Positions 45,601 to 57,600 of a stretch of 64,000 nt of DNA are shown one piece after another. The stretch covers positions 1,836,386-1,900,385 of the forward strand of contig CACVBU010000359.1 of assembly GCA_902728285.1 (NCBI GenBank), given 5' to 3'. Source of the stretch: Clytia hemisphaerica (taxonomy: Eukaryota > Cnidaria > Hydrozoa > Leptothecata > Clytiidae). The translations under genes were made by a program, and so were the position numbers. The notes under the pieces were generated by a model. The model worked only from the letters and a program-made list of their open reading frames with translations, did not search any database and was not told the origin of the DNA. Position 1 is the first letter of the stretch, and every line of letters begins with the position of its first letter.

Positions 45601-48600
45601 CATTTGAAGACTTTCTTTTTTATGATATAGAAAGGGAGCGCTCTTCTATGCTGACAATGCAACATCGACAATAGACTTTCTCAAATTTCGTGCTCCCGCG
45701 AATGAGAAGATACTTGTTCTTTAGTTTGTTTAAAAATATAGTGTAAGCAAATGTTAAGTGATGTCCTTTGAATCGTTTAATTGGAACCATCTACGCGATG
45801 ATTTATGTACAGTTTACATAGGCGTAGCGAGATACCCTGCAATGTTTATGGATGAGAGCGGTTTTTACGACACTGTAATTATTGTCTTTGTTTTATCAAA
45901 AGATAATGAATGTGTCATAAATGTCTGAACAGTGTGTTCTTACAAAGCCTATAGAAAAGAGGTAGCGTACCCTGACCTAATGGATTATTAAATCGATTCC
46001 TTAAATTTTCGACGTTTACGAAGATCACAACTGATGAACGTCTCGTCAAATCGTTCGTGTGTCAAACTGTCTACGATGCTGAAAAATCCGTCATTCGAGA
46101 AACGGCAGACGGCTTTACCAAGAACATTGTCGAAACAAATGACGTGGTAACAAGCCTCGTTGAATCAAATGACGTCGATATGGAGAAAAATGTTGTTGTT
46201 GAGAAGACATTGGATTCCAAGGAAGATGATCGGAACCAAACAGTTGATACTAAGAACCAGACTATAGATGATTTTACCACGCCCAAAGGTGCGCCCTTAT
46301 GCGATGCTTATTATGTTTATGTTTTCATGTATTACACCTTTTCGCCAGTAGCCGCCAATTGCCGCGCGGGCATTTTTTGGCTGTTTTACCACTCTAAAAC
46401 CGGGCACCTAAAGACAATAGAAAAACTGTAAAAAAGGATTGGATCGAGTTTAGGGTGATAAATTAAATGATAAAGTGGCACGCGCCTGACCGCGCGACTA
46501 CGGTCGAAAAGGTGTATTTAGCTGCCTAGCTTTTAAAACTAACCTTATTTGTATACTATTAGTCTCGCGGTTCTTCGTGGGGTCAATGGATGCGGGATAT
46601 ATATTGAGTCCGTAAGAACCGTAATAGGAGTTCTGGTTCTATCTTGCTGAAGCACAGAAGACAAACTTTTGAAATAAGTAATGTTGTTTTCATTTTTTAT
46701 TTTTTTCAGTTGAAAAGGAACTTCGCAACCCTTATACCATACACTTCGAACGACAATCGCCTATGAGAAGGACGACGATAATTTTGAAACAACTCCCGAT
46801 AGCTGAAGAAAAACGTAAGCAGGATAATTTTTGCTTGTTAGTTTCTTTCTCGTCAAAAATGCATGAAAATTTTCAAAATAAACTCTGAAAACCCATTTTT
46901 ACCGGAGCCAAAGTTGTTTTTATTAGATTTGGAGAGTTAAGGTGACAAGTCCAGAAGCCAAACCCACTTGACACTGAAGGAAATGAATTTTAGCAACGTC
47001 TTAACATAGTTTGCACCCCCCCTTTTTAATAGGGGGGGATGCCAACTTTCTGGAGGGCCTTTGTAGGGGGGGTACCGAGATCTGCCGAAAAAACTAGGGG
47101 GGATGGGAATGTAGGGGGGGATCAAATAAAAAAGGGGGGGATATGGCGAAAGTAAACTATAAATTAATAAGAATTTTCAACAGAACACACACATTTTAGA
47201 TTAGATTTTAAAATGATCAAGATTAATGAAAAACGCTAGTTATATTCTGTCATTGTTGGCTCGTGACTATAATACTTCATACTCTTTCTTGTTGATAATT
47301 TTGCTGGTAGGTGGGAAAGCGAGTTTCCTTCGAAACGGATTTTCTGTAAAAAAAAGGGGGGGATAAGATTTCATTACAAAAGGGGGGAATGGGTATATAG
47401 GGGGGGATGAAATAAACCTAGGGGGGTTCAGACCCCTCTGCAAACTATGCTTAAAGGGGTTTTTTTGTCTGAGATTGAAGGTTCAATGAGGTTTGCTCTT
47501 CAACTATTTCGAGAAGACATATAATTTTAATAAGACATATAATTTTAATAAGACCGTATTTGAGATGGTTTAATTAATTATAAACAACTTTTCAGAGTTT
47601 TCTGGTGCACCCACCACCTGTGTGGCTAAAGTTCACTCAATTTTAGTCATTTTAAGTCATTTTAAGTCATTTTCAGTCCAAAAATCACAAGGACTGCTAG
47701 AAAACATGTAGATGGCAAATAACTACTTTTGGATCATTTATGGGAATTTCTCCAAGTGTCAAAAAGGCTTTTCTTGGTACAATTGAGTAATGTTTGAAAA
47801 GTCTACAAATCTTTTGTCCATGATTGCAGACTTAAAAGTTAGATAAGTAAGTCTTATCCTGAAGGCTCCTTTTTCTGATAGCTATCTGCTCGAAAGGTGC
47901 CACTCTTTCTCGCAAAGTACCGCCAAAACTTTATAGACCTTTTCCCAAGTCTCTGATTCAAACATCTAAATTATATTGTGACGTTAATTTATCGCCTTAA
48001 TGTAAGGGTATCTTGCACTTTCTACAAGCGCACTCTTAAGACTGGTCTCCTCTTGCGCGCGCTGCGATCGCCCTTTTTGGCTTCAGTCCTTTTTGCTTGG
48101 AAAAAAGATTACGTCATAAAAATGTAGCGCGCTCTCGAAAAAAAAGTTTAACACATTTCAACTTTTTTTCAACCGTTGCGTCAGATCGCGCCAATGGAGT
48201 TGTTTCATTCACTTTTCACCAATAGTGTGGAAGCTTTGCTCGAAAACGTGCGATCGAAGCTAATCTCATAACCGATCACCATTGCTAAGGCATATGATGA
48301 TCTGAGAAGTTTATTCAGCGGAATTTTACAAAACCGCGTTCGGCGGGGTCTGGGAAAAACTACGACACGTGACCAGATACCGGTATATGATTGGCCCGCA
48401 GTTTTCAAGATTTATTTATCATTTTATAGGAAACAATTTTTTGTAAGAACTAACTGGCAAAAACCTCTGTATCTTTTGAAATATTGAATATTTTCCAAGA
48501 ATTTTTTCAGATGATAACATGCAATTGTACATGGAACAATCTGAATCTTCACCTGTCAAAAATAGTAACTTTTTTGCTGCTAGAATGCCGTTTGAGCACC

Positions 48601-51600
48601 TGAACATCATGGCTACAAAATCATAAACAGTATCATTTAATTTGGAGTTTTAAAACCTTTTCAAGCCAAAAAATACTTTCCAGAACTTAGAGTTGGTATT
48701 TGTTTATCTTCCAAATCTATTAAACAGTTCTCATGAAAGGTTTTTGAAGTCTGATTGCAAAAAGTATGGAACACAAAAAAACTGATCATCGAAAACAAAC
48801 ATAAAATTTCACCAATATTCTATCCAAATAGAGTATCCAAATATCCAACAATACAAATAGCGCCTAAACTAGTCAACCTCTTGACGTTTGAATCAATTTT
48901 TTGTCGGTTGAATGCCTGACAGACATTTCGCACACGTTAAGTTATAATTATTCTCATTAAATGCAATTCATACCTCCTATAATAATCAAGCAGATTGCAA
49001 GAGGGAAGTAATCATTACATAAGAGAACATACCTGTAATAATTTAGTTGGTGTTTGAGCCTTCATCTTGAACAAAAATGAGAAAACATCCAAGCAAAATC
49101 AGTGTACAATTAATACAACTTTCAAAAAGTCTTTCAAAGCTTTTAGGTCAATAAGTATGAGCAGCCATTTCTGTGGGTGTATGTCAGAGCTACACTAAAA
49201 TGAATAAACAACATTTGAAACATTGAATTTTCCTTCACAAGTCTCAAAATCCATAAAAAAATCAAAACATTGACCAAGAGCCAAAACGTGAATTTCAGGC
49301 GCCATCTTGGATTTGGTTCGGAGCAAGAAAGCCACGGTCGCAGTAGAATCGGTTTTGTTTAGCCCACGCATCCAAAGACGGCCCGAGCAAATCGATACAT
49401 TTTATGCGAATGCCGCGATTGAATCGTGAAAAGTACTCTGAAATTTCAGAGTGTCGGCCATCAAAGAAAACCCGAGAACCTTCGCAGGTCTTCTTGCAGA
49501 ACCATTCCCTTTAGAGCGCATGCGTGGAATGCATGGAGCACGAAGAGCTGCTTGGAGGTTAGATCGAAGCGCGCGAAAGTAGAGACTTGCCTTTACACTT
49601 GTTTTTTTTATACCGTCGTCAAGACGAATTTTCCTTGTATTTTTACCAAAAGCGCCACTAGAGGTTGATGGGTGTATTTAGATGACGTTCCTCATCTTTT
49701 GTTCCCACAGGTACGAGTTCCAGTAAAAAGAAGAGGCGTAAAAGAATGAACATGCCATCCAGCCGGAAACCGAAAACTAAAGTAACGAAGGAGAACTCAC
49801 CACCCATCCAGAAAAAGAAACACAACTTCCAGGCTAGGTATTGAATGTGAATTAGATACTTCCGCTTTGAATGGTCACTCTTTTTTACCATGTGGAAACC
49901 GTGTCAGCTAATTCGCTCAAGAATAGTTTCTAGTGCACAAACCGAGTGGACTTTTGTTAATGGTTCATTCACCAGCTCAACTTCTTCTGATGCGCCTACC
50001 CACAGATTTTTTATAACTTTGAATTTCATTTTCTCTTCTCAGTGATGGTTCGTTTACCGTGGAAGACCTCGATGACGCCACACTGTTGGTCAATTTCCCG
50101 AAGTACAAGCACTTTCACTGTCTCATCAAACACCAAGGTTCGAATGTCTCCTTAACTAGAACATGTTTTATGGTCTCTTCAGTTAACAATGCCTTACAAA
50201 TCTTACTCCATATTTGTGCTCCTCGTGCGTTTTTTAGTTATAGAGACTCCATTTTATCACATTAGGTATGACCTCTGTATTTTCATTGAAGTCAATATTT
50301 ATATATGGGCTTTGATTTTTACCAGCAGTAATTTTATCTGCAAGAACATCCTTAGAAGACTACTCTCGGTTACTAATAGCCGAGGGGTTTGGAATAAGCG
50401 GCGGGGGGGGGGGGGTTGGAATAAAAATGTCCTGGGTGGAAAACTTTTGAAAAGGAGGCTAATACAGCAGAATTAGGACAAAAGAAAGAACTTTCAAAAA
50501 CATTTTTCCAAAAATGAATAAGCGGGGGGGGGGAGTTGGAATATGTCCTGGGGGAAAATTTTTGAAAAATTAATTAGCGGGGGCACAGGGGGGGGGACGG
50601 CTCCATTAGGTACCCGAGAGTACCTATTAAAAGCCTGTGAAACGTACGAAACTCTAAACATGCTGTACTCTTTTCGTTATTTCAGGGGATTCTCTTAATG
50701 ATGTGATTGTGGGAAGAAATTACCGTAAGAAACACTTTTTTTAGGATGGGCTCTTCCAGAAAATATACATGGAGGGTGGAGGATATCGTGTCCGGGGATA
50801 GTGAAATATCTACAAGATTTGCTTTGTCCGGGGGTAAACCTGCTCTAATTTGAGGGTAATCTTGCTCTGTTGCTATCCGGGGGGGAGGTGTTCAAAAGTC
50901 ACGTGGGGGTAAATTTTCAAAAAATGTTATATCCTCCCCCCATATTGAATATTTTCTGTAAAAGCCCAATCATTTCATCAATCTTTCATCGTGTTTTTTT
51001 TAAAGTCGTTTATATTCGTATGCCTTTCGATTCAAAACTGTTATTCGTGCTTGCCTCCGAAGCCTTGGTAGATGTTTCAAGATGCTTCTGTGTTACATGT
51101 TTTTTCTTTTATAAGCATAACGTTTATAAGCATATACAGACTAAGTTTTGGTACCTAAACAATGGCTCTATTAAATTTGGTTGTTACTATAACGAGGAAC
51201 GAGAATAGTAACAAGAAGTAGCGAGTAGGTAACGAGAAGTAACGAGTGCTTAAATGGAAGTAACGAGTACTAGACCTAACTACGGGTAATTGCAAAATTG
51301 ACGTTCCATTGTCTTGCTTTTGTCAACCAAATAGTTAATAAAAGTGAAAAAAATGTAAGATATGTTACTATAATCTACATGTTTTTTATAAGAACGTCGA
51401 AAAATATTGAACTTTTCGGATGTTCTTAAATTTTTAGCGTTATAACCTTGAAATGAAACTCTTTCCCATGCATTTCCTTGAAAGATTGCATAGAAGATTG
51501 CAAATCTTAGAGCTAATAAGAATAACGATGTTGCAATTCGTGACTTCATTATGTTAACGAAAATATTTTTTCCCTTAAAATAATAAACAGTATCAAAAAC

Positions 51601-54600
51601 TCAAATAATTATCTCGAAAATTCTATGTACAAATTTCAACGATTATAATTAATTATTTGAGTATTAGTCTTTTAAGTTTAATCATCTGAAGAAACATCAC
51701 TATTGGATTCATCTGAAACATCACTACTGGTTTCATCTGATGCTAATCAAAAATTAACCCCTGTTTTGTGACATTTGTACAGTCAGCCACAACTTTGCTC
51801 ATAGAGAGAAACCATTTTGTGGCTTACATTTGTAAATGCATCTGTTGTTAAGCTGAATAGTTCAGCTTTCCGTCGCAAAAAGAATGAAATTTTGTGGCTG
51901 ACTCAAAATTGATCTATAGCTGTCTAAAGTGTGAGTAAATTCTGTGGCTGACATGCCGAGTGGCTTACCCTACCTGCAATCTTTGAGAAGCTATTTCTCA
52001 GCAATGGAATTAGATATGACATTAGTTCCTTCTGCGAGTTCTCAGAAAAGGTTTGGATTTCTCATATTCAATCCAAAAATGTGGCTTACATATTGTTAAA
52101 TGAGAGAAAATGTGGCTTACATCATAAAAGTGCTGTGATTTTTTTATTTCAATATTTTCTTTCACTTTGATTAGGAAAACCACCAATTTATGGCTGAATA
52201 TCAAGGAAAAAAGTAAAATATAGTTGTTAAAAGTACATTTTGGTGGCTTACGGACTCGATAAGAAGCTCTATTAAAATGGATATAAATGCATTATAGATC
52301 TTTGACAAAGATTTTATTAAGATTTTCCAAGTAATGGATAGCCGAATGTTTATTTATTTATTGACACATTACATTTTGTATTAAATTGTGGCTTACTGCC
52401 CTTCTGTGAGTAAAAAATGTATGGAGCAGGTTAAACGCTTAATTTCTGACAAAAATATCCCTTTAATGTAAGCCACAAAATAGAACGTTTAACAGTGGAA
52501 TATCATGTACATTTAATGCTTTTCGTAAAATTCAATCTTTCTACCATCGAGAGCTGAAGGTTTCTTTTTTGTATCATCTCTAGTTTTGATGTGGCTTACA
52601 TTCTAAAAAAATCGACATTTTTTGATTTGCAGCCACAATTTTGGCTCAATTAACAAAATTTTTTTTTTCAATCATATTCTCGTCTTGAGTTCTATAAGCC
52701 TCTGAGATTTGAAGGCTAGATTCAAATACCTGGGGAGTTATTTCAAAAAGTTGTTTTTGGCCATTTTTTCCAATGTCACACTATTTTTGATTAGCATCAT
52801 CTGAAGATTCTACTATTCAACAATCATGAGATTCGTCGTGCATCTCATGATCATATTACATGGGTGATCATCATGACCAAATCCAGAAATTCCTTCCACG
52901 ACGATGATGATGTTCTCCCACTCGAAACCGATAATTAATTCATAGTCAACAACTAATAAAATGTTTCCGTCTTTGAGATATTGATATGGACTTTCACCTT
53001 CATTGAAATCGTTTTGATCTTCCCCATACCTTTTCCATTTTTTATTATTATTATTATTATCATTTATTAGGTTCAATTTCATACAAAATTGTTCTTCCCC
53101 CTAAACATAAATATCAAAATAAAAAGCACTAAAGAATAAATAGTATTAATAAATATAAATATTTTTACAAATTTTCTGGATAAAATTTTATTAAAACTAG
53201 ACCACTAGATAGACATGAAATGGAATTGGATAACTAAGACAAAAAGGCTGAATGTAGAATTGTATCGAAATAGGGACTAGCAAAAGGATAGTGGATAATA
53301 GTAGTGGAAATATTTAGTAAGTAATAAAGTAAAAATAGATCTTCATAAATTTATAATTTTATTGTTGTGTTGCACGAGTATGTGCCCTAGATTTAAAAAA
53401 CAATTTTGATTCTTTAATAAATTCTTTCAGGTCTTTGATTTCCCTGATATTTTTCGGGAGTTCGTTAAAAATTTGAGCTTGGTCCTGAAATGTCTTAGAT
53501 AAGCCAAAATCAATTTTAATACCATCATCCTGCGAGCGAAGCTTCCGAGGCTGAGTTACTTTCACCAAAGAAAGATATGAAGGCCATTTTTTATCATTAA
53601 GGGCCTTGTAAACAAGTTTGGAAACATTAAAATCAATAAGCTCTTTTATTGGTAACCATTGCAGATCGACAACATCTTTCAGTGTGGCATATCGGTTTAG
53701 GACATATCCTGCAGCAATGTTCTGTATACGTTGCAGACGATTTAATAAGTAATCGGGGATCTGTCCGAATACGACTATGGAGTACGCTATTTTCGATAGC
53801 ACTATAGCTTCAGCGAGTGATTTCCGAACTTTAAATGGTGTGAAACGTTGGAAATTACGAAGAGCTCGAATGGTACCATGACTGGATTTTATAATTTGGT
53901 TGATATGGTCGGACCAGGATAGACTTTTATCAAAATGAAGACCAAGAAGCTTGACGACATCTTTTTGTTCAATTGATTTTTTTGAACAAGAAATAAGATA
54001 CGAGTAGTCACTACATAATTTGTGATATGACGCTAGACGTTTGGTTGAAAAGATGATGTATTGCAGTTTATCAGCATTGAACAAGAGATTATGATCAGCT
54101 GACCAGGTGGAAAGTGATTCGATATCAGTCTCGATTTCCAGGATGCATTGAAGTATATCACGAATTTTTGAGTGACGATAAAGCGTTGTGTCATCAGCAT
54201 ATTGGATACTGAGAGAGGAGATTTGGTCAGATAATTCGGTAACATATAGGTTAAATAAAACTGGACCCAAAATACTGCCTTGAGGGACACCAAAGTGAAT
54301 GGGTTGAACGGGTGATCTTTTATCGTTCACTTGCACAAATTGCTGACGGTTTGTGAGATAGCTTATAACGATTTGCAATGACATGGAACTAAAGTTTAAC
54401 TTTTTAAGTTTATCAATGAGGGTAAAATGGTCGATCGTATCGAATGCCTTGGAGTAGTCGATAAGAATTGATAGTGTAATTTCACTTTTATTCATAGCTT
54501 TGATTATATCATCACGTAGTTTTAAGAGTAGCGTTGTTGTGGTGTGCCCTTTCCGAAATCCAGATTGATTTGGACGGTAAAGTGAATTCCTTTCAATGAA

Positions 54601-57600
54601 ATCGCATAATTGTGTTAAAATAACACGTTCGTAGACTTTCGATAAAACCGGTAGGATTGATATTGGTCTGTAGTCTTTTAATTTCGTTGGATGGTCAATT
54701 TTTGGGACTGGGCTGACTCGAGCAATCTTCCACTTATCTGGGAATAAATGCTTATCGATTGAATTGTTAATAATGTTAACAAGAGGAGATACAAGATACT
54801 CATTGACTGGCTTCAGGTATCGTACCGGTATATTGTCATACCCGCTTGAGCAATCATTTTTCAGTTTTTTAAGTATACTCGAGACCTCTTCATAATTCGT
54901 ATGCTTGATTGTAAAAACATTCTCATCATTTTCGATGGATGGGTTACCCAGTAAATTATCATAATTTGCAGGTTTATTAGGTTTTTTTGTGAGGTTAGAA
55001 GCAAGATTACAATAGTAATTGTTCATGTCGGAAGGTTCGTGGTTTATTTTAGTGTTCTGCTTGGTTAGAATTCGGTCAATTGTTCTCCAGACTATCGATG
55101 GATTTTTCGAAGATAGAGCTTTCCGAAGAAATTCGTTTTTTAAGCTCTTTACAGTTTTTTTGTATGCTTTAAGAATCTCTTTATAGCGTGCATGATGATC
55201 ATTGTTAACGTTTTTGTTCGCTCGTGCATCTTCGAGTAATTGACGTTCTTGAATAATTTTTGGATCTTTCATCCACGGTGCAACCGGCCTGGTTATCCGT
55301 ACTCTTTACAATGGAGCGTGTGATTCGATACAGTCATATACAAGTTTATTGAGAATCGATATCTGATCATTGGGGTCGTCGAAGCTAAATACAAGGGATA
55401 ACGGAAGTTGTTGAAAGTCGGATGTGAAAGAATTGATGTCAAAATTCTTTTCGTCTCGAATGTATTTATATCTCGGTTGAAAGCGTTCTTTTTCAATTTC
55501 AATTTTCCATTTCAATTTCAACGTGTTCAATGTTTGAAGATCTTCAGCCTCGTATGGTGGAAGATTATCAGATATCACTAGCACTCCATTGTTCGTGATT
55601 TTTCTCATTTCTTTCACGGCATCTTCAAAAGAGACGGAATAGTATGGTTTCTCTCCGTCAGGGTGGTTTGGTGGTGGAAGTACTAAACCCTCTTTATATC
55701 CCGAACTTTTTCTTTCTTCAAAGCTTAATGCCTCCTTTACTATACTTTCACAGTTTCTTAAATTCACGTCAAGTTCAAATTTTATGAAGTCGTCATACAC
55801 CGAAAGATCTCCATCACCTGATAAAATACGCTGATGACCGTATCCATTCAATGCAATCCAAATCACATCAACATATTCTTTGAGATCCGTTATAATTTTT
55901 TTCGGTTTTTCATCGACAATCCAACATTCATCGATGAATAATGCATTGATGTTTTTTGTTTTAATCCTCTTCACCAGCTTTTCATTTTCGTCATCATCGA
56001 TCTGTTTGTAAAATTAAAGAAAAATATTATTTTATAGTAAATCTCTTCCATTTGCATGCAAAGGATCCTAAAAGTCTATTACGGAAAAATGCACGACAAA
56101 ATTGAAATTACACTCGTTTCTGACTTTTTTAAAAATAATACCAGTAAGCTTAAAGATTTGCAATATTAAGTGTAGATCAGAGCATTATTAGTCTTTTTAT
56201 AATTTTTTTTTCTCATTTTTTCAATATGTAACAAATATTTAAGTTCTAAATTTTTTCTCACACTAGAGAATTTAAACGGTTTTCCGAATGAAAATAACGC
56301 AGTAAAGTGAATCATGAGTCTGCGTTGACAACCTAGTTTGCAGTCTTAAAACTATCACGATCTCCATTTTCTTTTACTTTTACTGCTCTTATCAGTTATT
56401 CTACTATCGTTTGTAATCAATAAAAATATATTGTTACAAAGTTTGGAGGCGATCAATAAATCAAAGCCGTTTTTATATGGTTAGATTTAGAATACGAATC
56501 AAACTAGATTCAAAACGCAACTTACCATTCCGTATTCGTCTATGATTCCATAGACGTCAACTCCGTATTCTTTTCCCAATTCATCTTTCAACCTCCAATC
56601 AAGAAGGGTTTCTAAATTATCAGTCCTCTGAATGACATACATAACACGTCCTTTGTACTCTCCCATTCCACTCAATTGCTTTGCTTTCTCCTGAAGGATG
56701 AAAGACTTTCCGCATCCGTAGGGAGCCAAAAGAATGATCTTATCGAATTCAGAAGTGTCTGTCTTCATGATGGGAAGTTGACGCTGACTGTAAAAGAGTA
56801 TGTTGTCAGTGGTGCAGACGGTATCGATGGCTTGTGAGATATATTCCACCCAGTTTGATGTGGTAATGGGTGCTGTTTTTGAAGCATGAATTGCAAACAC
56901 AATGATTCTTAGGAGGTCTTTGACTTGATTTACTGCTGGGATGAAAGGTATTCCAGAGGAAACGGTAGGATATTTTGCCAGCAAGGTGGATAACCAACAT
57001 TTCAAATCTGTTTCTTGGTCAATGTAATGTTGATTGTTGAAGGAAAGATCGTCCGTGCCAACACATATGACTGGATAATATGTCCAGCCGTGTCCCAACT
57101 GATCACCCAATTTCTCCTCTATCAGTTTATGGTATTTATTTAACTGGTCAAAAGCTTTTCCAGTTAGTGTCCGTTTGATTTCAACGCCTATGATTAATTT
57201 CTTGGTCCACGAGACAAGAAGGACGTCAATCTCCTGATGCATTTTCTTTTAGACATTGGTGAGAAAATTGATGGAACTGAGAATCACAGTATCTTCAAGA
57301 ACAGGGTCGTCTTTGAGGGAATAGAGTTTACGAAAGAATGAGTGTTCTCCTTTTTCACCAAGCTCCGATAAAACTAATCCGAAAAGCCATTTTATTGTTG
57401 AGTGGGATGGTTGGTTTTGTTTTACCAAGTTTTCGACTTCTTTTTTAGCGTCTTTTAATGTCTGGAGATAAAATAAGAGATTTTTACAATTCAATTCGCA
57501 AATTGAGGTTAGTATATGTAGTCACATGATTACGAGTGCAATTCGAGAATAATTGCACGAGTGAAGTCCGAAAGGACGAGGAAAATTCGAAACAAAAAAA

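Noticed and set aside
52813-53082. A separate small gene of 89 residues
   Set aside because: The first residues are the LINE tail; the rest is the displaced end of the nuclease-ATPase exon.
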